DNA of 64,000 nt from Emticicia oligotrophica DSM 17448 (lineage in GTDB: Bacteria > Bacteroidota > Bacteroidia > Cytophagales > Spirosomataceae). Location: NCBI RefSeq assembly GCF_000263195.1, contig NC_018748.1:4092001-4156000 (forward strand). Direction: 5' to 3'. Of the stretch, positions 1-9,072 are shown one piece after another. Both the position numbers and the translations under genes were made by a program. The stretch's first letter is position 1. Every line of letters starts with the position of its first letter. A model generated the notes under the pieces. It saw only the letters and a list, made by a program, of their open reading frames with translations. It ran no database searches and was not told where the DNA came from.

Positions 1-689
1 TCTCCAACTGCAATAACCGCCATCAAATCTGGGCGATACCAATCTTTGTAAAATTTGATGATTTCTTCTGGTTTGAAGTTTTGAATAATATCTGTTTTGC
101 CAATTGGTATTCTATTGGCATATCTTGAATTATTAAATAAAATTGGAAGTACTTTTTGCTGGATACGGGCTTGTGCATTTTTTCCTCTTGCTCTTTCTTC
201 TTCTAAAATAATGCCTCTCTCTTTGTTAATTTCAGCGGTATCAAGCGTAGCGTAGTTCGACCAGTCTGCTAAGATTTGAAAAGCCCTTTCAAATAATTTT
301 ACTGAATCGGTTGGAACTTGAAGTTGATAAATCGTTTCATCAAAGCTTGTACTTGCATTCAAATCAGCACCGAATTTCATGCCTGATTTTTGAAGAAAAT
401 TAACGAGGTCATTTTTAGGAAATTCTTTGGTTCCATTAAAATTCATGTGTTCCATGAAGTGAGCCAAACCTTGTTGGGCATCGGTTTCTAGTATCGAACC
501 AGCATTAACAACTAAACGTAGTTCCATTCGGTTCTTTGGCTCGGCGTTTTTTAAAATATAGTACTTGAATCCATTTTTTAAGGTGCCTACTTTTACGGCT
601 GGGTTATTAGGAATCGGGACATTGAGTTTTTGTGCAAATGCGTGTGTCGAAACAGCAATTATTAAAACTAGGTGGATGAGTTTTTTCAT
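1..689 (-). CDS. M16 family zinc metallopeptidase, N-terminal part (runs off window)
   Basis: Reading the minus strand from the ATG at 689 gives an open frame of 229 codons to the window edge, so the C-terminal part is missing here. The product starts with a signal peptide (residues 1-20, ending AFAQ) and then an insulinase/pitrilysin N-terminal domain. The inverted zinc motif HxxEH is visible as HFMEH at residues 77-81, followed by the typical NFNGT, and a Glu-rich LEEER stretch near residue 157 supplies the likely third zinc ligand. Family knowledge: periplasmic M16 peptidases of Bacteroidota are usually about 900 residues and degrade peptides. Substrate unknown. The gene is divergent from the DUF502 gene at 787. 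Confidence 0.9.
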   Translation of the reverse strand, partial: MKKLIHLVLIIAVSTHAFAQKLNVPIPNNPAVKVGTLKNGFKYYILKNAEPKNRMELRLVVNAGSILETDAQQGLAHFMEHMNFNGTKEFPKNDLVNFLQKSGMKFGADLNASTSFDETIYQLQVPTDSVKLFERAFQILADWSNYATLDTAEINKERGIILEEERARGKNAQARIQQKVLPILFNNSRYANRIPIGKTDIIQNFKPEEIIKFYKDWYRPDLMAVIAVG

Positions 690-744
690 GAATAAAAGGT
701 TTGTTTTGCGTTTGTTAAAACTTTTAGTGAAATGAAAATGTTTG

Positions 745-770
745 GTAAATAATAATAACGTGCTATTTAC
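745..770. promoter_or_regulatory. Inverted repeat between two divergent genes
   Basis: GTAAATA (745-751) and TATTTAC (764-770) form a 7-bp inverted repeat with a 12-nt centre. It lies between the M16 peptidase start (689, minus) and the DUF502 start (787, plus), so it could be an operator. AT-rich DNA produces such repeats by chance, so this is weak. Confidence 0.25.
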
Positions 771-786
771 AAAAAATTATTAATTT

Positions 787-1383
787 ATGACAGAAAGAAC
801 TATCCCTAGTAGGCTATTATCATATTTTATTCGAGGATTATTGTTTGTTGCCCCAATTGGATTTACTATATATATCCTTTTAGGAGCCTTTGACTTTGTA
901 GATAATATTATTCGAATTAGGATTCCAACTGGAGATCCCAATCGAGACTTAATAATTCCGGGCTTGGGTTCAATGATAATTGTGCTTGGAACCATGGTGA
1001 TTGGTTTTACATTCTCGGTTTTATTGCCTCAAACAATACAAAACATTATAGAAAATGCAATTGGTCATCTTCCCTTAGTTAGAATTTTTTATTTTGCTTT
1101 CAAAGATTTAATCTCTGCCTTTGTTGGTGATAAACGGAAATTTACACAGGCAGCCATCGTACAAATAAATAAAGAGACAAGTGTTCATAAAATTGGTTTC
1201 ATTACACAAAATGATTTGAGTAATTTAGGCGTTAATAATCTAATAGCTGTTTATTTTCCGCATAGTTATGCATTTTCGGGAGAACTTGTGTTAGTGCCCA
1301 AAGAAAACGTACAGATGCTTGATATGCCAAGTGCTGAAGTGATGAAGTTAATTGTTTCAGGTGGGGTTTCAATCAAAGAATAA
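787..1383 (+). CDS. DUF502 family inner-membrane protein
   Basis: 198 residues, the usual length of DUF502 proteins. Two membrane segments are visible at about residues 14-40 and 56-80, with a short polar region between them (PTGDPNRDL), followed by a soluble C-terminal half. The N-terminal part after SRLLSYFIRGLL (GLLFVAPIGFTIY) and the central PLVRIFYFAFKDLISAF segment are family hallmarks. The function of DUF502 is not known; the fold suggests a membrane-anchored regulator or transporter accessory. The ATG at 787 is the first in frame. The next gene begins 50 bp later on the same strand. Confidence 0.85.
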   Translation: MTERTIPSRLLSYFIRGLLFVAPIGFTIYILLGAFDFVDNIIRIRIPTGDPNRDLIIPGLGSMIIVLGTMVIGFTFSVLLPQTIQNIIENAIGHLPLVRIFYFAFKDLISAFVGDKRKFTQAAIVQINKETSVHKIGFITQNDLSNLGVNNLIAVYFPHSYAFSGELVLVPKENVQMLDMPSAEVMKLIVSGGVSIKE

Positions 1384-1433
1384 TGAGCGGTAATTATTAA
1401 AGTGGTATTTTTCTCTCCCTAAACTATAGCCAA

Positions 1434-2027
1434 ATGAGGTCGCTCTTTCTGAAATATTTACCTGTATTATTGCTATGCTGCGTGAATTTTGTGTCAAAAT
1501 CTCAAGATTTTCACCAGCGACAAGCACCAACAGTTGAAGAACTCATTCTAAAAAAAGACCCTAATCTTGGCTATGCATTATTTAACAAGGAAAATTACAT
1601 TGTTGTAGAAAACCTTCGAACAAGTAGTAGAAAAAAGGTTTTTATTGGAGAAGTCTTTCGATTTCGCACAAAGGATGGAATTTTATTTGAGAATGAAATT
1701 CATGAAGTTAAAGATTCTACTTTTGTTGTACAGGTATTTAACGAAACACGAAATCGTTTTGAATACGCAGAAATAAAGCTTGATGAAATAAGAAAAATCT
1801 ATAAAAGACCTAAACGTGAGCTAAGTGTTGGATGGGCGACATTATCTCCTTTTGGATATTTAGTTTTTGAATGGGCTGCGTGGGGCGTATCTCCTTTAAA
1901 AAATGAAAAATGGCCAATTGCTTTGGCACTAGCAGTAGCTCAACCAGTATTTACAGTAGTTTCTAACCAGTTTCGTGGAAGAAAAGTTACAGAAAATTAT
2001 AGAGTTCGAATTTTGAAATCATTTTAG
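1434..2027 (+). CDS. Secreted or envelope protein of unknown function
   Basis: 197 residues, not recognised. Residues 1-23 form a signal peptide (LPVLLLCCVNFVSKSQ). The mature protein has a charged beta-rich middle (residues 40-130) and a hydrophobic stretch at about 135-180 (GWATLSPFGYLVFEWAAWG, then ALALAVAQPVFTVV) that could be one or two membrane segments or a membrane-seeking hairpin. It follows DUF502 by 50 bp and may be cotranscribed with it. No catalytic motif is visible. Confidence 0.7.
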   Translation: MRSLFLKYLPVLLLCCVNFVSKSQDFHQRQAPTVEELILKKDPNLGYALFNKENYIVVENLRTSSRKKVFIGEVFRFRTKDGILFENEIHEVKDSTFVVQVFNETRNRFEYAEIKLDEIRKIYKRPKRELSVGWATLSPFGYLVFEWAAWGVSPLKNEKWPIALALAVAQPVFTVVSNQFRGRKVTENYRVRILKSF

Positions 2028-2111
2028 TTTCAAAGAATATGACAATTCTACTGTAAATCTATATATTTATTATAAATTTCATTTTTAGTCCAGCATTTTT
2101 CGAATTATCCT

Positions 2112-2119
2112 TATCTTTG
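2112..2119 (+). promoter_or_regulatory. -7 promoter element upstream of aroA
   Basis: TATCTTTG matches the Bacteroidota -7 consensus TAnnTTTG exactly and lies 28 bp before the aroA ATG. No clear -33 TTTG is visible. Confidence 0.5.
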
Positions 2120-2147
2120 CGGGTGAATACAGAACCATAGCAGATTA

Positions 2148-3389
2148 ATGGATAAGATAATTCTTCACAAAAGCACCAACCCGTTCGACGCAAAAATAGC
2201 ATTAGCTTCCTCAAAGTCAGAAAGTAATAGAGCCTTAATTATCAATGCATTAGCCAATTTCGAAGGCGATTTGCAGAATTTATCAACAGCACGTGATACG
2301 CAAACGATGATTCGTTTGTTGAAGGCTATTGACCAGACTGCTGATGTGATTGATGCGGGTACTACAATGCGTTTTCTTACAGCATATTTTACGGCTACAA
2401 ATCAAAATAAAGTCATGACTGGCACGCCACGTATGTGTGAGCGTCCGATTGGGATTTTAGTTGATGCATTAAAAACTTTAGGGGCGGAAATCGAATATTT
2501 AAAAAACGAAGGTTATCCTCCATTACATATCAAAGGATTTTCTGAGCAAAAAGCTGAAGAAGTATCAATTCGTGCTGATGTGAGTAGTCAATATATCTCA
2601 GCTTTATTGATGATTGCTCCAACTTTACCCAAAGGTCTTACACTTAAGCTAACAGGCGAATTGGGGTCGATTCCTTATATAAAAATGACCCTCGAACAAA
2701 TGAAAGCTTTCGGGGTAAATTATGAGGCCAACTGGGAAGAAAAAACTATCAAAGTGGCCACCAATAAGTATCAAGCCACTTCATATAAAGTAGAGTCTGA
2801 TTGGTCGGGAGCAAGTTATTGGTATAGCATTGTTGCATTATCTGAATATGAAGATACGAAAGTAGAACTCTTGGGTTTGAAAGAAAATTCATTACAAGGC
2901 GATAGTGCGATTGTTGAAATCATGGCTCAATTAGGTGTAAAAAGTAGCTTTACAGCAGATGGCGTACTTTTAACTAAAATTCCAGCTCATGAAAAACTAG
3001 TTTGGGATTTTACCAATTGCCCAGATTTAGCTCAAACTGTGGCGGTTACTTGTGCTGCTAAAGGTATTCCCGCCATATTTACAGGTATAGAAAGCTTGAA
3101 AATTAAAGAAACAGACCGTGTATTGGCTCTTCAAAATGAGTTGAAAAAATTTGGTGGAGATTTAGTGGAGGTTGAAACAAATACTTCCTATGAAGTAACA
3201 AGCACTCAACCTTTAGCCATTGCAAATGCACCGTTGACTATCGCAACGTATGATGACCACCGCATGGCCATGGCATTTGCTCCTTTAGCGATGTTAGTTG
3301 ATGTGGTAATAGAGGAGCCAAATGTAGTTGTGAAGTCATACCCAAGTTTCTGGGATGATATTAAAAAAATTATAAGTGTTGAATCTTGA
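2148..3389 (+). CDS. aroA: 3-phosphoshikimate 1-carboxyvinyltransferase (EPSP synthase)
   Basis: 413 residues, sixth step of the shikimate pathway: shikimate-3-phosphate plus phosphoenolpyruvate gives EPSP. Visible motifs are the substrate-binding SKSESNR near residues 22-28, AGTTMRF near residue 70, a GTPRMCERP loop, DRV with Glu/Lys neighbours, and YDDHRMAMAFA at about 368-378. Deviations are that the usual LPGSKS reads LASSKS and the usual AGTAMRP reads AGTTMRF; both are changes in the glyphosate/PEP region. I believe such variation is common in Bacteroidota, so activity is probably intact. A -7 element lies just upstream. pyrB follows 70 bp later with its own -7 element. Confidence 0.95.
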   Translation: MDKIILHKSTNPFDAKIALASSKSESNRALIINALANFEGDLQNLSTARDTQTMIRLLKAIDQTADVIDAGTTMRFLTAYFTATNQNKVMTGTPRMCERPIGILVDALKTLGAEIEYLKNEGYPPLHIKGFSEQKAEEVSIRADVSSQYISALLMIAPTLPKGLTLKLTGELGSIPYIKMTLEQMKAFGVNYEANWEEKTIKVATNKYQATSYKVESDWSGASYWYSIVALSEYEDTKVELLGLKENSLQGDSAIVEIMAQLGVKSSFTADGVLLTKIPAHEKLVWDFTNCPDLAQTVAVTCAAKGIPAIFTGIESLKIKETDRVLALQNELKKFGGDLVEVETNTSYEVTSTQPLAIANAPLTIATYDDHRMAMAFAPLAMLVDVVIEEPNVVVKSYPSFWDDIKKIISVES

Positions 3390-3429
3390 AAATTGATTAA
3401 AAAAAACTCATAATTCAGAACACTTTATC

Positions 3430-3437
3430 TATTTTTG
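3430..3437 (+). promoter_or_regulatory. -7 promoter element upstream of pyrB
   Basis: TATTTTTG, an exact TAnnTTTG match, 22 bp before the pyrB start codon. It implies a leader of about 20 nt and independent transcription from aroA. Confidence 0.5.
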
Positions 3438-3459
3438 CGAAATCTTTTTCAAAAACACA

Positions 3460-4383
3460 ATGCAATCAATCAGTACAAAGCATCTACTCGGAATTAAAGA
3501 CCTTACGGCCAACGATATACATTTGATTTTAGAAACTGCTAAAGAGTTTAAAGATGTTATCAACCGACCGATTAAAAAAGTTCCTTCTCTGCGTGATGTA
3601 ACCATTGCCAATGTGTTTTTTGAAAACTCTACGCGTACGCGTCTTTCTTTTGAATTAGCCGAAAAAAGACTCTCGGCCGATGTTGTAAACTTCTCGGCAT
3701 CTGGTAGTTCAGTTAAGAAAGGAGAGACACTTCTTGATACTGTGAATAACATCTTGGCTATGAAAGTAGATATGGTGGTGATGCGTCATAGTAGTCCTGG
3801 AGCTCCACATTACCTTTCAAAACATATCAAAGCAAATATAGTAAATGCGGGCGATGGAACCCATGAGCACCCAACTCAAGCTTTACTTGATGCCTTTTCA
3901 ATGCAAGAAAAAATTGGTGATTTAGCAGGTAAGAAAGTAGCAATCATTGGTGATATTTTACACTCACGTGTAGCGTTATCAAATATTTTTTGTTTACAAA
4001 AATTAGGTGCAGAAGTGATGGTGTGCGGGCCAAATACTTTATTGCCAAAATATATTCGAGAAATTGGTGTAAAAGTTGAACATAACGTTCAAAATGCCCT
4101 TCGATGGTGCGATGTAGCCAATGTATTGAGAATTCAATTAGAGCGTCAGCAAATTAAATATTTTCCTTCTCTGAGAGAGTATTCACTCTATTTTGGAATT
4201 AATAAAAAAATGCTTGAAGAACTCGATAAAGAAATTGTTTTAATGCACCCTGGGCCAATTAATCGTGGGGTTGAACTTACAAGCGATGCGGCTGATTCAT
4301 CTCATTCGATAATTCTTGACCAAGTAGAAAATGGGGTAGCTGTTAGAATGGCGGTATTATATTTATTAGCACAGCAGAATTAA
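3460..4383 (+). CDS. pyrB: Aspartate carbamoyltransferase, catalytic subunit
   Basis: 307 residues, normal length. It condenses carbamoyl phosphate with aspartate in pyrimidine synthesis. The carbamoyl-phosphate loop FFENSTRTRLSFE is at residues 53-65, a phosphate/active-site loop HSSPGAPHYL near 112, GDGTHEHPTQALLD near 132-145, and the aspartate-domain HPGPINRGVEL near 261. No pyrI regulatory subunit gene follows, so it is presumably an unregulated trimer. It ends at a strong bidirectional terminator. Confidence 0.96.
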   Translation: MQSISTKHLLGIKDLTANDIHLILETAKEFKDVINRPIKKVPSLRDVTIANVFFENSTRTRLSFELAEKRLSADVVNFSASGSSVKKGETLLDTVNNILAMKVDMVVMRHSSPGAPHYLSKHIKANIVNAGDGTHEHPTQALLDAFSMQEKIGDLAGKKVAIIGDILHSRVALSNIFCLQKLGAEVMVCGPNTLLPKYIREIGVKVEHNVQNALRWCDVANVLRIQLERQQIKYFPSLREYSLYFGINKKMLEELDKEIVLMHPGPINRGVELTSDAADSSHSIILDQVENGVAVRMAVLYLLAQQN

Positions 4384-4385
4384 TA

Positions 4386-4417
4386 TAGAAAGGGCGAATG
4401 TTGGTTCGCCCTTTCTA
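4386..4417. terminator. Bidirectional intrinsic terminator
   Basis: Perfect 13-bp stem TAGAAAGGGCGAA (4386-4398) / TTCGCCCTTTCTA (4405-4417) with a 6-nt loop. It lies between the convergent pyrB and Spy-like genes. Confidence 0.85.
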
Positions 4418-4429
4418 TTTCTAGCAATC

Positions 4430-4837
4430 TTACCTTCTGCCTTTTCGTCTACCTCTTCTTTCTTGCCAATCTTCTCTTCTTTTTTCTTGATTTTCTTTTA
4501 GTGTTTTCATTTGTTCGGGTGTCAGTACCGATTCAAATTTCTTAATGAGAGCCTCATGTTCTGCTTTCATTTTCTCTCGTCTGGCATTCATTTCTGCTTG
4601 ATGAGCCTTACGTAATTCTTCGTTTTTCTTCTCTTGTTCAAGATTAATTTCTAATACTTTTTTATATTGCTCCTCGTTCAAATTTAAAGATTTTTGCATT
4701 CTTTTTGAACGAATTTCAGCACGTTCATCAGCAGTGAGATACATCCCTCCACCTTGTAGATGGGGTCTTGGTTGTTGGGCATAAGTACTTAAGCTCAATA
4801 CAACAGCCAAAAGGCTTAAAAAAAACTTTGTTTTCAT
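4430..4837 (-). CDS. Spy/CpxP-like periplasmic protein
   Basis: 135 residues with a signal peptide (1-20, ending TYAQ). The mature protein is almost wholly charged helix with LNLNEEQYKKVLEIN near 50-64 and the LTxxQ family motif as LTPEQMKTL near 106-114, and ends in an Arg-rich tail (RRGRRKGRR). In enterobacteria, Spy/CpxP proteins are periplasmic chaperones or sensors of envelope stress. Here the assignment rests on the LTxxQ motif and helical make-up, so the exact role is open. It is convergent with pyrB. Confidence 0.7.
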   Translation of the reverse strand: MKTKFFLSLLAVVLSLSTYAQQPRPHLQGGGMYLTADERAEIRSKRMQKSLNLNEEQYKKVLEINLEQEKKNEELRKAHQAEMNARREKMKAEHEALIKKFESVLTPEQMKTLKENQEKRREDWQERRGRRKGRR

Positions 4838-4912
4838 TGCAAAATAATGTTTAATTGTGAGTGTTACAGTACTTAGAGTAAAATCAGCGTAGAGAGTTTA
4901 AATAAAAACTGC

Positions 4913-4920
4913 TATTTTTG
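4913..4920 (+). promoter_or_regulatory. -7 promoter element upstream of nuoC
   Basis: TATTTTTG, an exact TAnnTTTG match, 30 bp upstream of the chosen nuoC ATG. It overlaps an upstream in-frame TTG at 4918, arguing against that codon as the start. Confidence 0.5.
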
Positions 4921-4950
4921 CCATATTTAACAAATTTTAAGAAATCAGAA

Positions 4951-5460
4951 ATGGGCTTTGAAGAGATTAAAGGTTTGATAATTAGCATGTTTGGTTCAGA
5001 TATTATACTAAAAGAAGATAAAGTATCACCGCAACCAAGCATAACTATACCCAATGAGAGATTATTGGAAGTATGTCAGTTTTTGCACGTTCAACCGCAG
5101 CTTTATTTTGATTTTTTGGCTTGTATAACTGGAATTGATAATGGTCCTGAAGTAGGAACGATGGAAGTTATTTATCATTTTACTTCTATTCCTTATGAGC
5201 ATAATTTTGTTTTGAAAGTAGAGATTTCGAGAAATAAGGAGGGTGAGCCGCTTCCAAAAGTTTATTCGCTTACACCAATTTGGCGAACTGCCGATTGGCA
5301 TGAAAGAGAAGTTTTCGATTTACTTGGAATTGATTTTATTGGTCACCCAGATTTGAGAAGAATATTAATGCCCGCAGATTGGCAAGGTTATCCGCTAAGA
5401 AAAGACTACGAAGAACAGACCGAATATCATGGAATTATTGTTAAATATTATTTTTTTTAA
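4951..5460 (+). CDS. nuoC: NADH-quinone oxidoreductase subunit C (30 kDa subunit), stand-alone
   Basis: 169 residues from the ATG at 4951; the frame extends upstream to a TTG inside the promoter, which I reject. The complex I 30-kDa signature is clear near the C-terminus: WRTADWHEREVFDLLGI, then GHPDLRRILMP and YPLRKDYE. The subunit belongs to the peripheral arm between the quinone module and the NADH module. Odd: no other nuo gene is in the window, although nuoC normally sits between nuoB and nuoD. It has its own promoter and is followed by about 230 bp without a gene. Confidence 0.9.
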   Translation: MGFEEIKGLIISMFGSDIILKEDKVSPQPSITIPNERLLEVCQFLHVQPQLYFDFLACITGIDNGPEVGTMEVIYHFTSIPYEHNFVLKVEISRNKEGEPLPKVYSLTPIWRTADWHEREVFDLLGIDFIGHPDLRRILMPADWQGYPLRKDYEEQTEYHGIIVKYYFF

Positions 5461-5632
5461 TGAATTAGAGTCAGACTGTTTGATTCGTAAGAAATAGAAA
5501 AACCGATTTATAAATCACTTATCAACTAAATGTTTGAAAAATGGTTTTTTGAGATTCAATTTTCAACGAAAATTATCAAGTCATAATACCATTACTTTTT
5601 CGCCATTAATTTGCCAAAATCAATACAAAAAA

Positions 5633-5661
5633 AATCGGTACCGAAGGTTTCGATACCGATT
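5633..5661 (-). terminator. Intrinsic terminator of the queuosine-precursor transporter gene
   Basis: AATCGGTA (5633-5640) pairs with TACCGATT (5654-5661), with further pairing inside (CCGAA against TTCG, one mismatch). On the minus strand the hairpin is followed by a run of T. The rest of 5461-5695 holds no convincing gene; the small open frame there has no family features. Confidence 0.75.
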
Positions 5662-5695
5662 GATATTTTATCTTCAAAGTTTGAAATTAATAGCT

Positions 5696-6478
5696 TCACA
5701 TAGGCGTAAAGGTAGCTTCATCAATAATTTTATGAGCGTGTTCTTTACCTAAGTACTTGTCAATGATACTGTGGGCAATATAAATGAGTGGTGTTAGTAG
5801 AATAGCTACTGCAAATTTGTAAATGTAATTATTTGTTCCAGTTGTCAATACTTCTGTCAAAGTCCAATTTCCAAATATATAAAAAGCAATAAAAACCACC
5901 ACAAAACTATCAATTAGTTGGGAAACAAGCGTTGAACCAGTAGCACGGAGCCAAATCATTTTATTATTGGTATATTTTCGAAGCCAATGGAAAACTGTGG
6001 CGTCTAGAATTTGACCAACCAAAAAAGCAGTAATTGAGCCTAAAATAATACCTAAGCCTTGTCGGAAGATAATTCCATAGGCGTCATCAATATTCAAATA
6101 ATTACCTGCTTTATCTTTATTATTATGATTCACCCAAAAATCGGCGGGTGCAACAATGGTTGAGATGTAAATAATAATGAAAGCATAGGCTATAAGAATA
6201 GCCGTGAGATATGAGATTTTTCTAACGCCGGCTTTTCCAAAATACTCATTAATGATATCGGACGTAATAAATACAAAAGGCCAGTTTAATACACCCGAAG
6301 ACATATTAAAATTAAATTTCTGACCAAACAAAGGCAATTGCATTGGAGCTATTCCAAGCGTATTTTCTACTGAAAATATTTTTGCTCCAATCACCTCAGC
6401 TACTATCGCGTTTGTTAGGAAAATCCCACATAGAACTAAATAGAGCGTTTGTTTTTTAGTTTTTATCGAATCAGGCAT
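5696..6478 (-). CDS. Queuosine precursor transporter (YhhQ/VUT family)
   Basis: 260 residues with about six or seven membrane segments. Family hallmarks: an N-terminal helix LCGIFLTNAIVAEVIGAKIF, a central segment FVFITSDIINEYFGKAGVRK, and C-terminal helices with LVSQLIDSFVVVFIAFYIF. Proteins of this family import preQ0 or preQ1 for queuosine modification of tRNA. The product continues to a polar tail (KYLGKEHAHKIIDEA). The ATG at 6478 is preceded by an A/T-rich leader. It lies 48 bp downstream of the LolD-like ATPase gene on the same strand, but a functional link is not evident. Confidence 0.88.
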   Translation of the reverse strand: MPDSIKTKKQTLYLVLCGIFLTNAIVAEVIGAKIFSVENTLGIAPMQLPLFGQKFNFNMSSGVLNWPFVFITSDIINEYFGKAGVRKISYLTAILIAYAFIIIYISTIVAPADFWVNHNNKDKAGNYLNIDDAYGIIFRQGLGIILGSITAFLVGQILDATVFHWLRKYTNNKMIWLRATGSTLVSQLIDSFVVVFIAFYIFGNWTLTEVLTTGTNNYIYKFAVAILLTPLIYIAHSIIDKYLGKEHAHKIIDEATFTPM

Positions 6479-6526
6479 TTTAGTTTAGATAATGTTCATA
6501 GAAAATTCACAGTGAACCTTGATGAA

Positions 6527-7180
6527 CTAGCTAATGATTACTCCATCTTGCATGACTAATTTACGGTCGGCCATGTTTGCTAGGTTTTCATTGTGTGTAA
6601 TGATAACAAAAGTCTGATTGAATTGTTTTCTTAACTCAAAAAATAGCTGGTGTAATTCTTCTGCATTTTTTGAATCTAAATTTCCGCTTGGTTCATCAGC
6701 AAAAACTACCGAGGGAGAATTAATTAATGCCCGAGCAACGGCAACCCTTTGTTGCTCTCCGCCAGATAATTCAGAGGGGAAATGATTGCTTCTTTCTTTT
6801 AGTCCGAGTAAATCCAATAATTCTTCTGCCTTTTTCAAGGTTTCAGATTTCTCTTTTCCTCCAATCCAAGCGGGTAAACACACATTTTCAATCGCTGTAA
6901 ATTCAGGCATTAGGTTGTGAAACTGAAAAATGAAGCTAATTTTTTCGTTCCTAAATTTCGCTAACTCTTTGTCTTTCAATGAACTATAATCAATCCCGTT
7001 GAGTGAAACTTCCCCCGAATCTGCCTTGTCAAGTGTTCCTAAAATTTGTAATAAAGTTGTTTTTCCTGCACCAGAGGCTCCCACTATTGAAATAACTTCA
7101 CCTTGACTTATCTCTAAATCAATACCTTTCAATACTTGAAGGCTACCATAATTTTTTTTTATGTTTTTTGCTTTGAGCAT
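6527..7180 (-). CDS. ABC transporter ATP-binding protein, LolD/MacB-type
   Basis: 217 residues, a single ATPase domain. Walker [10 protein letters not shown] is at 34-42, the Q-loop [16 protein letters not shown] follows, the signature [15 protein letters not shown] is at about 138-152, and Walker [13 protein letters not shown] with the switch His in VIITHN. This is the LolD branch, which powers release of lipoproteins from the inner membrane or MacB-like export together with FtsX-type permeases. No permease gene is adjacent; two FtsX-type permeases lie elsewhere in the window (35791 and 42983), and pairing with either is only a possibility. Confidence 0.9.
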   Translation of the reverse strand: MLKAKNIKKNYGSLQVLKGIDLEISQGEVISIVGASGAGKTTLLQILGTLDKADSGEVSLNGIDYSSLKDKELAKFRNEKISFIFQFHNLMPEFTAIENVCLPAWIGGKEKSETLKKAEELLDLLGLKERSNHFPSELSGGEQQRVAVARALINSPSVVFADEPSGNLDSKNAEELHQLFFELRKQFNQTFVIITHNENLANMADRKLVMQDGVIIS

Positions 7181-7397
7181 AATTGGCTTTTCGACTCTCT
7201 CAAATCGGTAATATTAAATTTGTTATAAATTTTTTAATGGTAAATTAATGACTAAAAATAATTAAAAATTGACACCTTTTTAGCATTAAATTTAATTTTA
7301 TAGCAATTTAGCAATTAACTGAAATTTCATAATTGTTATTTCGGTTTTGTTGATTAATTTAGCAAAAAATTTAAAACTAAAAATAATCCTACTTTAC

Positions 7398-8618
7398 ATG
7401 AACGTTCACGAGTATCAAGGTAAAGAAATACTAAGCCGTTATGGTGTACGTATCCAACGCGGTATCGTAGCCGAAACGCCAGAGCAGGCAGTAGCTGCCT
7501 ATCAGCAAATCGCCGAAATGACTAACTCTAAGTTTGCCGTTGTGAAATCTCAAATTCATGCGGGTGGACGTGGAAAGGGTAATATCGTAGGCTCTGAGCA
7601 AAGAGGTGTACAATTAGCCAAATCTGCTGATGATGTACAACGTATCTCAACAAATTTGCTTGGAAATGTATTAGTTACAATCCAAACAGGAGCCGAAGGA
7701 AAGAAAGTAAATAAGGTTTTAGTTGCTGAAGATGCTTATTATCCTGGCGAAAGTGAGCCAAAAGAATATTACATGGGTATTTTGCTTGATAGAGCAAAAG
7801 GATGTAATGTGATCATGGCTTCTACTGAAGGTGGTATGGATATCGAAGAGGTAGCTGAGCATCATCCAGAAAAAATATTTAAAGAATGGGTTGACCCACG
7901 CGTTGGTTTGCAACCTTTCCAAGCACGTAAAATTGCTGATAAATTAGGTTTGACTGGTACTGCCAATAAAGAAATGGTTAAATTCGTTTCTTCTCTGTAT
8001 CAAGCTTATGTTGAGTCTGACTCATCAATGTTTGAAATCAACCCAGTATTGAAAACTTCTGATAATAAAATTTTAGCAGTTGATGCTAAAGTAAATTTAG
8101 ATGACAATGCTTTGTATCGTCATGCTGATTTAGCTGCTATGCGTGATAAATCAGAAGAAGATCCATTGGAAGTAGAAGCTTCTGAAAGCGACCTTAACTA
8201 TGTAAAACTAGACGGAAACGTTGGTTGTATGGTAAATGGTGCTGGTTTGGCTATGGCTACAATGGATATCATCAAACTTTCGGGTGGTGAGCCTGCAAAC
8301 TTCCTTGATGTAGGTGGTGGTGCTAATGCTAAAACGGTTGAAGCTGGTTTCAGAATTATCTTGAAAGACCCGAACGTAAAAGCTATTTTAATCAACATCT
8401 TTGGTGGTATCGTTCGTTGCGACCGTGTTGCTAATGGTGTGGTTGAAGCTTACAAAGCAATTGGCGAAATTCCAGTGCCAATTATCGTTCGTTTACAAGG
8501 TACAAATGCAGCCGAAGGTGCGAAAATCATCGACGAGTCTGGTTTGAAAGTTTATTCGGCAATTGCATTAAAAGAAGCTGCTGAATTAGTAGAGAAAGTT
8601 TTGGGCGAATCTAAGTAA
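7398..8618 (+). CDS. sucC: Succinyl-CoA ligase, ADP-forming, beta subunit
   Basis: 406 residues from the ATG at 7398 ([12 protein letters not shown]); an upstream in-frame TTG at 7347 would add 17 non-conserved residues. The ATP-grasp domain occupies roughly 1-240 with [12 protein letters not shown] near 45-56 and the metal/phosphate motif FEINPV near 210. The CoA-ligase domain carries [22 protein letters not shown] and [10 protein letters not shown]. It converts succinyl-CoA to succinate with substrate-level phosphorylation in the TCA cycle. sucD is not adjacent. Synonymous codons look more GC-rich and regular than in the neighbours, which fits high expression. It ends at a strong terminator. 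Confidence 0.96.
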   Translation: MNVHEYQGKEILSRYGVRIQRGIVAETPEQAVAAYQQIAEMTNSKFAVVKSQIHAGGRGKGNIVGSEQRGVQLAKSADDVQRISTNLLGNVLVTIQTGAEGKKVNKVLVAEDAYYPGESEPKEYYMGILLDRAKGCNVIMASTEGGMDIEEVAEHHPEKIFKEWVDPRVGLQPFQARKIADKLGLTGTANKEMVKFVSSLYQAYVESDSSMFEINPVLKTSDNKILAVDAKVNLDDNALYRHADLAAMRDKSEEDPLEVEASESDLNYVKLDGNVGCMVNGAGLAMATMDIIKLSGGEPANFLDVGGGANAKTVEAGFRIILKDPNVKAILINIFGGIVRCDRVANGVVEAYKAIGEIPVPIIVRLQGTNAAEGAKIIDESGLKVYSAIALKEAAELVEKVLGESK

Positions 8619-8636
8619 TTTTTGCTTATTCAATAA

Positions 8637-8669
8637 AAAAGGTGTTATTCGAAAGAATAACACCTTTTT
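8637..8669. terminator. Bidirectional intrinsic terminator after sucC
   Basis: Perfect stem AAAAGGTGTTATTC (8637-8650) / GAATAACACCTTTT (8655-8668) with a GAAA tetraloop and T-runs on both sides. It separates sucC from the convergent HMA gene. Confidence 0.92.
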
Positions 8670-8683
8670 GTTTTAACGACAAA

Positions 8684-9046
8684 TTAATCTTTGTGCGAAG
8701 CTGAACTTTTTTGGCAGCAACTTGGAAGTGCATCATGTGATTTTTGGTCAGCAATTACTTCATCGGCATCATAACCAATTTTTGAAATTACTTGCTTTAT
8801 TTTTTCTGGACTTGTCTTTTTTGTGTTGTAGGTAATTGTAACAACCTTATCATCTAAGTTTAAGTTAGAATTGACAATACCTTTTGAAACGCCTAGGTCA
8901 CGCTCAATACGTTTTTTGCACATACCACATTTAGCTGAGGTTTTTATTTTAATTTCAGCTGTTTTTGGTGGTTCATTGCTTGGGTTTGCAATTGTTAAAG
9001 AACTAATTGTAAGCAACACTGCTAAGATTGAAAGTACTTTTTTCAT
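8684..9046 (-). CDS. Secreted heavy-metal-associated (HMA) domain protein
   Basis: 120 residues. A signal peptide (1-20) is followed by one HMA fold (about 29-100) with the metal-binding CxxC as KCGMCKKR near residue 39, and the typical VxxxxxNLxxxxVTITYN strand. The tail adds a vicinal pair (LPSCCQKSSASHKD). HMA domains bind Cu(I), Zn or Hg and pass them to partners. Here the protein should be periplasmic rather than a P-type ATPase domain. It is the last gene of the minus-strand metal locus, 26 bp after the beta-propeller gene. Confidence 0.88.
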   Translation of the reverse strand: MKKVLSILAVLLTISSLTIANPSNEPPKTAEIKIKTSAKCGMCKKRIERDLGVSKGIVNSNLNLDDKVVTITYNTKKTSPEKIKQVISKIGYDADEVIADQKSHDALPSCCQKSSASHKD

Positions 9047-9072
9047 TGTTTGATTATTTTATGGTTAATTAA

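Noticed and set aside
4918-4950. Upstream TTG start for nuoC
   Set aside because: It lies inside the -7 element, and the extra residues are not typical of NuoC; the ATG at 4951 fits better.
5534-5752. 72-codon plus-strand frame after nuoC
   Set aside because: It is basic and low-complexity, overlaps a terminator hairpin and the end of the queuosine-precursor transporter gene, and has no family feature.
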